Source of the DNA: Chrysomallon squamiferum
Taxonomy: Eukaryota; Mollusca; Gastropoda; Neomphalida; Peltospiridae
NCBI GenBank assembly: GCA_012295275.1
Contig: CM022666.1
Coordinates: forward strand, 8,472,059 to 8,536,058
Direction of reading: 5' to 3'
DNA length: 64,000 bases
Part shown: positions 36,553-50,177 of the stretch, in pieces
Numbering within the stretch: the first letter of the stretch is position 1
How the letters are laid out: every line of letters begins with the position of its first letter
The notes under the pieces: model-generated
Seen by the model: the letters and a program-made list of their open reading frames with translations, nothing else
Database searches by the model: none
Told to the model about the DNA's origin: nothing
Position numbers and translations under genes: made by a program

Positions 36553-37085
36553 CTTTGTTAAAAAATATTTTATGTAACATCATGTGGCTGACTACACAGA
36601 CAATGAATTCAGCAGACACACTGCAGCCATATAATGGATTGCTATTTTCTTCTCCTTTGGTAACATAGGATCTCTTACAGTATTTTCCACCACCACATAC
36701 CACCACCATTTCATTAATAAGTCAAACAGTACTGGTTGGATTGGGATATAGGTTACAAGGAGACCCAGTGAGAAGTAATTCACTAATGAATTATGGGCTC
36801 TCTAAGTATTGCGTTACATCTACTGACATCAAAAAGTCTGACTAAGACTGAGTAAATCAGTGTCTAATCTTACAGACTTCCGGTATATTTAATTTTTTTA
36901 CATTTCAGTGCAAGTCTTATTGCTTCAAGACAAAAAATAAAAGTTACAGTGGCAGCAGCATATTTGGATGTCATACTTACTTATTATTATTATTATTATT
37001 ATTATTATCATCATCATCTTAAAGGTTGGCGTGCATTAGTTATGACAAATCTCGGTTTTTAAACAAACTATGGCAACTATAATAA
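36553..37085. other. AT-rich intergenic sequence
   Basis: An ATT microsatellite at about 36979-37010; otherwise nothing recognised. Confidence 0.5.
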
Positions 37086-37124
37086 AATGTTATTATTAGT
37101 AATAAATCTTTATTTTTTTTTATT

Positions 37125-37720
37125 TTTTTTTTATGCAGAATGTATAACTGACACAAGTACCACACTTTATTATTACCAAAAGCTGGTGTATAAAAACATA
37201 CACAGATCTTGTTTTTCAAATAAAATATGTTATGACATTTATCATTACCACAAGTATAAGACTTTATTTTTTTAATTAAAGGTTGGTGTATAAAAACATA
37301 CACAAATCTTGTTTTTCAAATAAAATATGTTATGATATTTATCATTACCACAAATATAATAAAACTTTATTTTTATTTAAGGTTGTTGGTATATAAAAAC
37401 ACACAAATCTTGTTTTTTATACAAAATATATTTAGGTATTTATTATTACCACACCCTTTTATTTTTAGTAAAGGTTGGAGTATAAAAACACAAACCATTC
37501 TTGTTTTTCATATATAATTATAAAACATAATTATTAGTGAAGGTTGCTATGTAATAATATAAACAACAAATCTCACTGTTTTACATATAAAAAAATGTAT
37601 TCTTGTATTTAAAACAACTGTCAAGTGTACAGCACTTTCATTATCAGTAAAGGTTGGTATATAACAATATACGTAAATCTCATTTGTGTTTTTACAAAAT
37701 GTATTCATGTACTGGATACA
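37125..37720. repeat. Diverged tandem repeat, about 95-105 bp, 6 units
   Basis: Each unit has GGTTGGTGTATAAAAACATA, then ACAAATCTTGTTTTTCA, then an ATTACCACA...ACTTTATTTTTA block. Units lose identity towards the right end. Confidence 0.8.
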
Positions 37721-38153
37721 GCAATAAGAACACCAATGATTAAACAAGAAACAAAATAAAACTTTTCCAAACAGGTCAGCTGGGATCAAATTACCCCCCC
37801 CCCCAAATTTTCAAATAACATTTGAGTTTTAGTTCCTTATGGGCAGGAAATGTGAAATTTCAGATATTTGTTGCATTGAATCAAAAGTTTTGGAAATACA
37901 ACTTAAACACCATAGTTTGGGTTTGTGGTCAAAAAGAACTGGCGGGGCCCATTTTTTATCCCTTGTATCATAGCAACGTTAAACATCATGGGAAAGGAAA
38001 CTGACCAAAGATTACTCATTTATCTTCATATTTACAAGTAATAAATGTCTGTGACCGTGAGTTTAATCTTGAAATAAAATACATTTAGAACTGTAGACTA
38101 AAACACAAATACATATATACATATGTCTGTACATTCATACATACATACATACA

Positions 38154-38184
<31 letters not shown>

Positions 38185-38706
38185 TTGTAATTATTAGAAT
38201 TACAATAAAGCTAAATATGAACTCTCAAAATGAAATAATTATTTAGCAAACATATTTGCTTAACTATACATTTTGTACATTTATAATAAAGAATTTAGAC
38301 ATAAAATGCATTGTATTATATAATTTTTTCATTTCAATGCCATTTTTAAAATTTTATTTATTTCACTTAATGATGGTTGCTATATTATTACATAGCAATC
38401 TTCATTATGCAGTGACACATATATATATATATACATAACTATATTGTATATCTTTATCATTATGGTAAAACAACATATTCACATAGTCTTTTCTGATCAT
38501 TGTAAGACAATGCTGCAAACAGAAATGGCCTGTATTACATTCTGCACCTGAATACTTCGTGTGTATATATATATATATATATATATTCATCAAACAAACA
38601 TACTTTGTAAACAATGTACTTCAGGATAAACATATACAAATAGTGTAATAAAGATAATGTAAAATAATATAGATAATGCCCATGGTATTTTAAAAATATT
38701 AGAAAG

Positions 38707-38771
<65 letters not shown>

Positions 38772-39911
38772 AAATCAAAGTGAATGAAATACATAATTAA
38801 AATATGCAAATTATACATCACACACACATTGATGGAATATTTCCTCTAGAAATGATAACGTGAATGAATAAATGTTTAACATAAAATTACATTAAATTAT
38901 TTCTAGATTTTAAAATTAATTAACAAAGAAATATTAATATATAGGAATGAAAAATTAAAAATCAATTTATAAATAATAGTAATATATTGATAAAAAAAAA
39001 ATGAAAAAAAATCACATTTTTTGTTGATATTGATTTGAAAAATCAAAAATAACAAAAATCAAGAAACCAGTTTATTAAATACAAAATTAATTTACTAATG
39101 ATATGCAAAGAGTCTATGTACAAATTCGATCTTATATTAATACCTGGAAAATATTTTAGTATGTTCTTTTTTTCTTTCCATTTACCTTTTTAGTTTCTAT
39201 CTTTGATAACAAAGATAATATAGTAAAATATATTTATCAATGGAACCATTAATAAATAAAAACTTTTCCATACTTAGTAAATGAAAGAATTATTTGGCAT
39301 CATATCAACAGTTACGAACCAAATGCTATAATGATAAAAATAATGTTTCACATTTCTTATTAGTAATAGCTGTATTACTTGTAGTAATAATAACAGTAGC
39401 ATCAGGAATCATAATGGTGGTGGTAGTAGTAGTAGAAGTAGTAGCAGTAGTAATAGAAGTAGTAGTAGTAGTAGAGGCAGTAGTAGTAATAGCAATAGTA
39501 GTATATAATAATGCCATTTGTAATACTTGTAGTATTTTAGTAAGAATAATAGCTATAGTAGTAGTAGTAACAATAGCAATAGCGGCTGTAATGATTACAA
39601 TAGTAATAAAAGGATGGTATACTATTATTAGTAACATTATGATTGTATTATTACTAATAAATTATTAATTTAATTATTATTAAACAATTTTTATTAGAAC
39701 TGTCTGAATTAGAAAATTTAATTTTATTAAAAAAAACCAAATAAAATAACTAAGAAACTATTAAAAAGGACACCTTCACTAAGCACTAAAGTTTGTTTTT
39801 TTTCATTTATAATTCAAATATTTTTTCAGTTTTGTTTTTGCTGCCATCAATATTTGAAATAGGAACAAATAAAATACAACAGCCAATGGCATCCAATGAT
39901 ACAGCTAATGT

Positions 39912-39960
<49 letters not shown>

Positions 39961-40460
39961 CTAATATATGTTAATTATTACCTAAATGGCTATAGATCAT
40001 AACTAAATGTAGAAAATATTTAAATTTACAATGGCAAACAAACACATACACAAAAAAAAGTGATAATAATAATAAAAACAATAATAAAATAAATAAAATA
40101 ATAATAATAATTTAAAAAAATTGTAAAAAAATTTAATAAACAAATTAATAAGAAAAATAAAGTAGAATATTTACATTTTTATGAACATCAGTAAATAAAA
40201 AAGATTTTACATAATAGAGAATGTATGGGATACTGGCTATATATCTCAGTATAGAAAATTTTAACAATGAAATTTCAAAAAATGCAAACAACAATGAACA
40301 CTTCTGAAAATTAATAAAAAAAAAAAAAAAGCTGCAAAATTTCATGATTTTAATTTTAAAAAAAAGAAGAAGCTAAGTTTGAGGTAAAATGGCAGTTTTG
40401 ATAATGAATACATAAATTTTAGGTAATAAAAATATCATTTTATTATCTTCTGTTTTCACA
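37721..40460. other. Repeat-rich stretch 3' of the IRF-like gene
   Basis: Holds a C tract (37794-37804), an ATAC array (38137-38181), a GA array (38709-38769), a TAG-rich stretch (39410-39500) and an AT array (39915-39957). It may include the 3' UTR of the IRF-like gene next to 40463. No coding exon recognised. Confidence 0.55.
38709..38769. repeat. (GA)n microsatellite
   Basis: About 30 GA repeats. Confidence 0.97.
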
Positions 40461-40462
40461 TT

Positions 40463-42232
40463 TTATTTGTAATGTTCTTTACCATCACCATCTTCAGAAA
40501 CGTCAGCAACATCTTCTGTTGCAACTGCAGCAGCTTCAGCACTCTTGCTGCGAAGATATGATAGAAAACTTAATGCCTCAGCCACGGCTGTTTCTTTTCG
40601 ATGTTTTCTGTCGAGATGAGTGCTTAAGTTACGGACGAGTTTTTCACAGAATGTACAAAATGGCTTCACTTCCTGTGCTCCTGCATCTTCCGACTTCTTC
40701 CGCTTCCTTTTTGCTGGAACCAGACGAATGGTTTTTTGATTTTTGTTTTCAATGGCTGAGGTATTTGTAGGATCAGGCTGCACTGAAGCTGAAGAGGGTG
40801 TTGAGATACTTGGCAGTGGTGAGGAAGTGACACATGATGCAACAGACAGCTTTGGAACAACTGACGGAATATGACCCAGAGAGGCTGGAACGGTAACCAT
40901 GGATGATGGAAAGAGACCAACAGACATCGGGACAGGTGCCACAGATGTCTGTACAAGTTGGACAGCATCAGAGTTGCTAGGGACAACAGCTGCATACAAG
41001 ATGGGAGCAGGGTTGGAAATAACTGATTTAATGGATGTAGTGGCTGAAGTTTGAGTGGATGATTGTATGATGGGTTCAGCTACTGGGATGTTGCCGAGGA
41101 TTTCTTGGGATGGGATGTTGAAAGATGTGATCTGTGATGTAGGAATGTACTGAGTCTGGTTTTGTTGTTTTGCAGAGTTTTTAGAACGGTCCTGAGATAA
41201 ATCCATGACATCGACAGATAATTCAACTGAACTTGTTGATTCGATGTCACTGCTGTCCTCTTTTGTACTTTCTGTTCCTGGATAAAAAAAAAAATAAAAA
41301 AAAAAAAATAAAAATAAACACATACACATACACACAAGCATCCACAGATACCAATCTACATTTTGATGTATTAAATCTTCAACTGAAACAAGCCATCCAC
41401 TGTATGGGACATTTCACACATGTATTAACTATTAGTGTTTATCTCCCTTGTGAACAGCTCTTGAATGTGAAAGATATAACAAAAACTCCTGGAATTTGAG
41501 AGATGTTTTATTATTTTTAAATTCAATTATATGAACAAAAGTAAATAAGTATTTATTTAAATTTAATATATTAAAGTTTTGATGTTAATGAAAAAGGCCG
41601 TCGATTTTTTTATAAATATATGATTATATCTCTATATAGCATTTTTTTCTTATTATTGAGAAAATAAAACAGACTATGTACCTTTGTGTTCAAGTTATGA
41701 TGTAAAATAAGAAAGATCAATAAATAATGAAGAGCGGTTAACATGGTACATTTTTGGTTTGTTAACAATAAATATTATATTGAACATTTTTAAAAGAAAA
41801 CAAAGGAAGAAAAATAAATAAGTGAAATTTGGTTTGTTAACAATAAACATTATATTGAACATTTTTAAAAGAAAACAAAGGAAGAAAAATAAATAACTGA
41901 AATTTAAAAAAATAATAAATCTAAATATAACAGAATATTTACCTGTTGATGATGTATCTCTCGACTTAATTTCATTTGTTTTCACAGGATTTTTTCTGAC
42001 TGCTACAATACACAGAGAAAATTTTATCATATAAATATAATGAAAGTATTATTACATGTTGCAGCATAAGTTAATGCAAAAATAAACTTTAATATACTTT
42101 GTATCTTTTTAAATTACCTTTTTAATTGTAGATCACCAGTGTTTGATAATATTAAAGAAATAAATAGTTAGGCAAAATAAATTAAAAAATAACTTAAAAA
42201 GCATATGCAAAATGAATAAGCCAATAATAATG

Positions 42233-42263
<31 letters not shown>

Positions 42264-42715
42264 CAATAATAATAAGAACAAATGATTAAATATATAAATA
42301 ATAAAAAATAAAAATAAAAATAAAAGAATCTACAAAATGAATAAACAAATAATAATAAATAAATAAAGAAAGAAATTTCAAAAATAAAATAGAAGAATTT
42401 GCCAAATTAATAAGCCAATAATGATAATATTAATAACAATAACAATAACAGAAACCAAAATCGATATAAAATCTTTAGCACGGTCTAAAACTTCACTTAC
42501 CTGTAGATCTATGGTTATCTAAAAGAGTTGCAAGATTAGGGTGGTTGTTTTTGGGCAGACTGGAAGAGTTGTGTCCACAAGCATTAACACTGACACAGGG
42601 GGCGCTGTGATCTACCTGAGATTCTGTTTTAGCAGAAGGCAATGGTACACGTATGTATTCAACATACTTTCCTGATTTATTATTCTCTGTCAAAGTTTTA
42701 CCTGTGTGTGAAATA

Positions 42716-42750
<35 letters not shown>

Positions 42751-44344
42751 ATTTGGTTTATAAAACAATAGGTTAGTACTTGTTTTCAAAGATAAATAAT
42801 AAAATAAATAAAATAAGTAAGTAAATATAAGCAAGCAAGCAACTAAGTAAGTAAATGAATAATTAAATATCTAAGTAAATAACTAAATAAATATATAATG
42901 GAATTTGAAAACCAGTTATATTACTACATAATATATTGTGAAATATGCAACTTATAATAGTAGTAGTTGTAATAAAAGTAACACTGATGGAAGTAATGGT
43001 AAAAATGACTAATAATAATACTAATAGCTGTAATAAATAAATAAATAAATATATAAAGATATAAATAAATAAATTAAATAAAAGTTTAAAAAAGTAATAA
43101 ATATAAAATAATAAATAACTAAATAAAATAATTTATAAATATTTAAAAACAATTATTGAAAATTAGCTAATTCAAACCAGTTGCAACTCTGATTAATAAT
43201 GAGTGGCTTAACAGTGTTTCCATGACAACTGACCTGTCATTACTTGTGAATTTGTTTCTTCACTGACCTCTGGTGGCAATGAACTTGTTTTATGTTTATC
43301 CTAAAAAATAAAAAAAAGCAATCACACACACACACACATATATATGTTTAGCATTATCATATGAGCATATTAATTAATTTTCTATCATTAGTTTTTGCAT
43401 TTGAGATATATGCTTAATGACATCACTAGAACACATTGACTAATTTTCTATCATCAGTTATGTTATGTCAAACATTTGTTTAATGATATCACTAGATCAC
43501 ATTGATTAATTTTCTGTCATCAGTTATTGTATGTCAGACATTTGTTTGATGAATCACTAGAACACATTGATTAATTTTCTATCATCAGTTATTGTATGTC
43601 AAACATTTGTTTAATGATAACACTAGAACACAATGATTAATTTTCTATCATCAGTTATTGTATGTCAATCATTTGTTTCATGACATCACTAGAACACATT
43701 GATTAATTTTCTATCATCAGTTACTGTATGTCAAACATTTGTTTGATGACATCACTAGAACACATTGATTAATTTTCTATCATCAGTTATTGTTTGTCAA
43801 ACATTTGTTTGATGAATCACTAGAACACATTGATTAATTTTCTATCATCAGTTATTGTTTGTTACACATGTATTTAATGACATTACTAGAATATACTGGT
43901 GAATCTTCTTTTCTTCTTCCAAACTTTTTCAACCCCTTTTATGGAAAATATGTTTTGCATAATAAAAATGGATCATTCATTTGTACTTTTCCACCAGAAA
44001 CAATGAAATACTTACATCTTTCTTTAATTTTTTGGAACTAGAATTCCCTGAAAAATTAAAATCAAATAAAATAAATAATTTACAAATAAACAATAAATAT
44101 TTAAAACTAAAGTTTATCCTATATTTGCAATTATCTGGACATTTTCATCTTTTAACTTTTTTAATGATATTATTATTATTATTATTACATTAAAAAAGAT
44201 TAGTAACAATTAATAATATAATAGTATGTAAACATAATATAAAGAAAATTAATAAAATATTAAATCTGATATGAACTATACAGGAATGTAAAAACATTAA
44301 AATAATTTTATTTCATTAACACCAAAACAAATTTACCTATTTTG

Positions 44345-44377
<33 letters not shown>

Positions 44378-47300
44378 TGAAAACTGAGAAAAACACCTAT
44401 TTAAATTAAAAGTTTGGTAAAAGGCTGTAATAATCTTCAGTCAGTATCTGAACTTTCCAATCACAGAATGGATTAAATAAAAAAGAAATTTCAACCAATC
44501 AAGAAGCTTGTCTCTGAACCATCCAATCATAGAAAGGATAAAGAAAAGAACTGTATAATTACAACCAATCAAAATTTTTGTCTCCTAACTGTGCAGTCAC
44601 AGAAAGGATTAAGAAAAGAAAAACTATATTTCAATCAATCAGTGAACTTGTCTTGCCTGAATTTTCAGATTCTTCAAAATCTCTGAAATAGTATCTTCTA
44701 TATGCATATCTCCCTTTTCTGATTCCTGGCAGTTCTTCAACATCAGACATGCTATGAAGAGCGGCTCGGAAATTTGTTTTCCATCGTCTTGGCTCAGGTG
44801 GGTCACCATCACAGTAAATCCCTGTAAAAAAAGTACAGAGGATTCATTTAAAAATCAAGATGAGAGAGCCAATTCGCAAAACGGCCTGAAAATAATCTTT
44901 ACCCAACGATCAAAGCAATAACTAGTTAGAATTTTTAAAAATTAAAAAACAATTTATTATTAGCACTGAATTCTAGAGATCTGGTAATTATAATTTTTGA
45001 GAATTTTTTTTACAGACTCAATTAATTTTCAACTTGAAGGATATAAATTGATGTGGAATGGACTCAGTTTGATTTCACTTAAGTCTGTCATCAGCACCAA
45101 GAACATTTGACAACACAAAGATTTTGTTTTAAAACATCAAAATTAAGCTTCTGATTCTCATTTCTGATGATTAATCTCAAGTATGGAAAATACATTCTTC
45201 TTTCTTTTATGTTTTTCAAAGATAAAAATTATCAGTAATCTTAACTTTTCATTGGGTTGCAGTAATTCACTACTACCGTGTGAGAGTTTTTGTAAAATAT
45301 AACAGAGAAAATTAGAAAGTTTGGTATGCTGATGTCAAATTCTATCAGCAAAGACTGCTCAACAATATTACAGTCAGCAGGAAGTATACAGAATGTATTT
45401 TGTATAATTGTTTGAACTACTTCAAGAAAACCACCAAATTTTTGGTACTTTATTGTGATATGTCTTTGAAAACAATAAAGTAATAACTTGAAAGTAGAAA
45501 GAATTTCATTACGCTATATTGACAGACCTGTATGTCTCGCCCATCGCTCAAAAACATCACCGTCCAGTTTCATGTCCCAACCCATTCTGGCCCTGTGTCG
45601 CCATGACACCTGGAAGACTTTGTGTGATTTGTCCACCCAGACCAGACCAGGACAAGTTTCATTGTCCAGTAGATTCTTCAGCCATGGCCCCATTTTCTGT
45701 CTGTCCACTGGTCGAATTGGTTTCTTACTGTGCATGGACAGGTGTTTTGATTTCATCTGAGTTGGAGACATCTGAAGGTGAAATTTTTTTTTTTTTTTTT
45801 TTAAATTATTAATAAATATATTAGCTGTAATATGTCTAAATTATTATTAGTTATATTAGATATAGTTATGTTTAAATTATTAATAATTATATTAGTTACA
45901 GTTATGTTTAAATTATTATTAATTACGTTAGCTGTACTTTTAAATTATTATTAATTTTATTAGCTGTAGTTATGCTTAAATTATTATTAATTATATTAGA
46001 TGTAGTTATGTTTAAATCATTATTGGTTATGATAGCTATACACATTAAATTATCAGTTGTTTATTATAAATTATATTAGTGTTTTTTTCTGTTATGATTA
46101 CTATTTACAGTTATTAGGTAGTGTAACTGTGGTTTTTGTTTAATAAATGTTTGTATAATGTCACATTTTAAATCACTGAAAGATCAGAAAAATAATAATA
46201 ATATAAGAATGAATTATGAAGTAAAACATTTACTCTGGAGGAGTGTACAATTTAAGAAGGTTTTGTATTTCTGGTACTGGATAAATTAGGGGCCCACAAA
46301 AACTGATAGAATCCAAGTTTTAGAAGTTTCATTTTATTAATAATTATAATAAAAGTAAATAATATTAATCATTGGTTTAATTTTTAATCAGAAGTATCTA
46401 AATTAACCTTGGAAAATTCTAACAGATAAATCTCTCTATTCAAAAATTCAAAAAATCAACCAACAAAATTATAATAAAGAAAGCAAGAAATCTAATTAAA
46501 TCAACTGTTAAATTTGAATTTAGTCATTACCCTTAAAGCTGCTTTGAGTTTTTCTGCTTCGATTGCTTTTTTTTCCTTCTCCCAGTCTATGACCTCCTGA
46601 TCTTCATTCTGGTTTGTCTTGGCTAGCAAATGTTTGTTCGCAGACTCAGAATATCGTGTCTGACAGTAAGTGTGTTTCAGTTTGTTTCCAACATTTCTCG
46701 TTGTTACTGAGACCGAGTTGGATTTCCTTGATGCTGTCCTGACTTGAGCTGAAATTAAAAATATAAATATGTAAGTAAGTAAGTAAGTAAATAAATAAAT
46801 AACTATAAATATATAAATACATACACAAATAAATGAGTAAATAAATGAATATGTAATTATTGAAAAATAAATAAACATGTAACTAAGTTAATAAATAAAT
46901 AAATGTAAAATATAATAAACATGTTAATAACAGAAATAATTGTTTTAATGTCAGTGAAATAGTAACATTTATACTAGCATACACTATTTAAAAATAGTTA
47001 TGAAATCTTTGTTTTGTTTCTGTACAATTTAGATATTTATGTGGATTAAATTTCATATAAAAAAGTCATGTGAATAGAAGTATTATTAATATCATACACA
47101 TAAATTATTTATGTGTATGCTGCATGAAATGTAAGTATAAAAATAAATGCATGTTTATTAAACTCATAAAATACAAGCACAAAAAACAAATTAAAAACTC
47201 ATTTTAAACCCATCCCAATTCTATCCTCTAAACATTAATAGTTAAAGGGAAATTTTGGTGATAAAAAAATACAGACTAAGAGTAATCTGCATACTTCCAT

Positions 47301-48979
47301 GTCATTTTTAATTTGATTTCTGCTGTGAAACAAAGTGAAAAAATAAAAGACTATATTTAAAAATTATCTGCAAACTGTAGAACTACCAATACAGTGACTC
47401 CAGTTGTGAAGGATCAAATGGCAGCATTCTGATATTTTGTAACAGTGTTATTCTACTGTCATATTTTGTTATTAATGATTATAAGTAACTGAAACCAAAT
47501 AAATAATAATTTCTAAATATGAAGACTTTAACTCCTACCATAGTTCATCATTCACACAGTTAACACTGCTGAGACATAACAAAACATTTCATATTGATAA
47601 CCTTCTCAATATTCCACCACTTCCCGTGAAATAAATTTACATTTGAAATTTGTACCTTGAGATACTGTATGAGGTATGTTTTGTTTTGACAACACATTTT
47701 CTTCTATGATCTGAGTGACAGACTGTGGCAGTGATCTGGTAGACACTCTCTGGACTCTGTCCTGCGCTGAGCTGCCAGCAGATACATTCAGACTGGGTTG
47801 GCTATCAGTACCAACCACATCAATTTCTGGCTCAGGATGCTCTTGTTTGATGCTAACGCTAACTGGTTGGCTGGTGTCAGATGATTCTGACCAGTCATCA
47901 GGCGGCTCACATTTGATTGGTTTTGATATCTGAAAAATGAGATTTCTGAATGGAAACTGGCTGTTTCCTCCAACACAGGGTTTTTCAGTTCCTGAAGGGA
48001 CTGGATCGTTGCAGGCTTCTGGTTCTTTAACTGGCAGACGCATGTTGTTCTGGTTGGAGAGATTCAGAAGCAGCTGGGCTCCAAGAGACATGTCAGAATC
48101 ATCTATGTCATCAATTTTCTCCATTTTCTCTTGGGTTTTTTGTGCACAGTCTTCAACTCTGTTTTCTACAGTGATCTGGTTTGTTTCTTCTTGAACATGT
48201 TCTCGTTTGACAACAACGTTTGTTTCCTGAGAGTTCATACACTCTGGTGTGACAACAGCAGGTGAAAAGACTGGCTGCGGGGTTACCAGTTTGGTTTCAG
48301 GAGGTTTACTAACTTCTTTTTTTGATTCCTGAACATTATAGTTTAGAATAAGTGGTGTGGCTGGAATGGGTTGGGGTATGACACCAAGGACATTTTCTGG
48401 ATTGAGGCTCGATGCATTAACTGGCATCGCATAGACATAATTACATGGACCTGAAGTAGAAACTGGTTCATTCTTTGATACTGCTGTCACTTGCTGGATA
48501 TTTTCTGTTGGTGGTTTCAGTTTAATGAGATAGTAACATGATGATGCGGGTGAGAGCAGGTGAGTGACAGGTGATGAACTCCCTGTGCTCACCCCTGGCA
48601 AAGCTGTCATCAGCGTGGTTAGTGGGTTTGCTAATATCCCAGCATTTGGTAAAATAAATCGAGATTGCAACGAAGACTTCAAATTGACATCTTCTGTTGC
48701 CATGGTTACATTGTTCTTGGTGCTGCTTGCATCATCAGATGAAACGTTATTTTTGGGCTCAATTTTTAACAACTTGTTGGCCATTTTGCCACTGGTAGAT
48801 ACATTACTATTGTTATTACAGTTGCTTACGTCATTAATATTGCTAACAAGTTTGCATGGCACTGAATTTTTTCTACTGTTAAGATTGTTAGCTGGTTTGC
48901 CATCCAAATCTACTTTCAGTTTGCCTTTGCTCGGGAAATCCTTTTGCATGTCCATATTGTAAATTTTCGAACGCAGCAT
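40463..48979 (-). CDS. IRF-family transcription factor with central DNA-binding domain and C-terminal zinc finger
   Basis: Nine exons in transcript order: 48979-47656, 46748-46531, 45771-45528, 44821-44657, 44047-44016, 43300-43234, 42701-42501, 42002-41943, 41277-40463. All eight junctions keep phase; 3126 nt, 1041 residues. Residues 1-513 are Ser/Asn/Pro/Gln-rich and probably disordered, with a basic-acidic helix-like end (WEKEKKAIEAEKLKAAL). Residues about 535-650 form an IRF DNA-binding domain with the spaced tryptophans seen in MGPWLKNLL, GLVWVDK, VSWRHRARMGWD, FERWARHTG and RRWKTNFRAALHS. The tail is Ser/Thr-rich and ends with a basic KRKRKK signal and a zinc-finger-like C978-x2-C-x9-H-x4-H. 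No IRF-association domain was recognised. Predicted role: nuclear immune or stress regulator binding GAAANNGAAA. The intron after 44657 has a GC donor (CAG|gcaaga). A second start at Met514 (45771) would give a conventional N-terminal IRF domain. Confidence 0.88.
41756..41905. repeat. 75-bp direct duplication
   Basis: Two adjacent near-identical 75-bp units starting GGTTTGTTAACAATAAA, in the last intron of the IRF-like gene. Confidence 0.95.
42236..42275. repeat. (AAT)n microsatellite
   Basis: AAT and AAC units in an intron of the IRF-like gene. Confidence 0.9.
43375..43880. repeat. 66-bp tandem repeat, about 8 units
   Basis: Units contain AACACATTGATTAATTTTCT, ATCATCAGTTATTGTATGTC and AAACATTTGTTTGATGACAT followed by CACTAG. 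It lies in the IRF-like gene between exons 44047-44016 and 43300-43234, and is related to the 33-bp array at 4.8 kb. Confidence 0.92.
44345..44374. repeat. Poly-A tract
   Basis: About 29 consecutive A bases in an intron of the IRF-like gene. No retroelement body was recognised beside it. Confidence 0.95.
44435..44665. repeat. Tandem repeat, about 65 bp, 3-4 units
   Basis: Units share CCAATCATAGAAAGGATAAA then AAGAAAAG and a CAACCAATCA.AA..TTGTCTC part. The last unit runs into the donor region of the second IRF-domain exon (44657). Confidence 0.8.
45830..46060. repeat. Tandem repeat, about 36 bp, 6 units
   Basis: TTAAATTATTATTAATTATA followed by TTAGCTGTAGTTATG units in the intron before the IRF-domain exon. 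Confidence 0.85.
46880..47655. other. Intron 1 of the IRF-like gene
   Basis: AT-rich sequence between the long first exon and the second exon; no additional coding segment or mobile element seen. Confidence 0.5.
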
Positions 48980-49079
48980 TTAATGTTAGTTCATAATATA
49001 TGTATTATTTTGGCACTTATATGTTATACATGATTAAAATACACTCTTCTCTGCTATTAACAATGTTTCATTTAAATAG

Positions 49080-49450
49080 TTTACTGTAAGAAAATAATAG
49101 GTAGGCCTACGTCCTTGACCTAAATAACACCGAGCTACGGCGTGTCTTCTTCCATTTTAATCAAATTCGTTTACTTATCTTGTTTCATAAGATTCAACGT
49201 GTTCGTCTTATAAATAACGTTATTCAGGGTCTAATATAATGACTCCATTTAATCAAAGACTGATCTAATAGCTGAACATGGCTCGAAAATATATTCACGA
49301 TCCAATAAAACATGGACCCCGATTACGAAAATGAAAGTCTCTCTCTACATAACGGAAGTGGCGAAGTAGAAACTACAACTAAAACCGATGATTCGGAACT
49401 GCGAATTCGGACATGACGACGGTTTTGGTATTTTGCATATTATAAACTAA
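49080..49450 (-). promoter_or_regulatory. Promoter-like region of the IRF-like gene
   Basis: Composition and CpG content rise 100-470 bp upstream of the first ATG. An ETS-type ACGGAAGTG lies near 49351, followed by GTAGAAACTACAACTAAAAC (GAAACT half-site of an ISRE). No TATA box is evident. The transcription start is inferred to lie near 49.1-49.4 kb. Confidence 0.35.
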
Positions 49451-50137
49451 TTAATATTTTAAAATGTTCTATCTTGAAAAAAAGATAGTAAAACCTCGGA
49501 AAATATGTTTATTAGAATAATTTTAGTAGCTTCCAGGTAGATCTGAAAATGTCATCATTAAACAATAATGTTTCAGAAATATTATACAATTGATCGAACT
49601 CGATATTTTAAGCTAGAAAATCTTTCGAATGTTATGTAATGAACTTCATTTTCAAGTGTGATTTCTCGAGTTAGCTACATTTTGTTGAGGATATTAGTCA
49701 CTCACTGATTCAATGCCGCTTAAAGTAAGATACAGAGCAACATCATCAACAACAACAATAAATAAATAAATAAAAATAATATTTATATATAAAAAATATA
49801 ACATTAGTTTCTAAAACTGAATTATAATTTAATGAAAACGACGAATATTGAAAAAAATTAGTCTATAGTTTTCGTCTTCATCTTCTTATTTATTTATTTA
49901 TTTATTTATTTACTCGTTTCATATATTATTGTTGTTGTTGTTAGGAGAAGTGTAAGTACCGGTATTACACTGTGAAATAAACAGAAGTTAATACTCAAGT
50001 CCCTGTCATGATCCGATAAATATATTTTACGTTTACTTACTCTTTTTATTATCTATATTAAAATAAGGCGTATATTAGGGAATTTCTCTAGTTTAATATT
50101 TTGGAAGTTTTACATTATTATTATTATTATTATTATT

Positions 50138-50177
<40 letters not shown>

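Noticed and set aside
39294-39668. 124-codon Val/Ile-rich ORF
   Set aside because: It is a translation of diverged TAG and TAA trinucleotides.
40519-40770. Plus-strand ORF opposite the last IRF-like exon
   Set aside because: Antisense shadow of the minus-strand coding exon that has the zinc finger.
45488-45812. Plus-strand ORFs across the IRF-domain exon
   Set aside because: Antisense shadows; the minus strand encodes a clear IRF DNA-binding domain.
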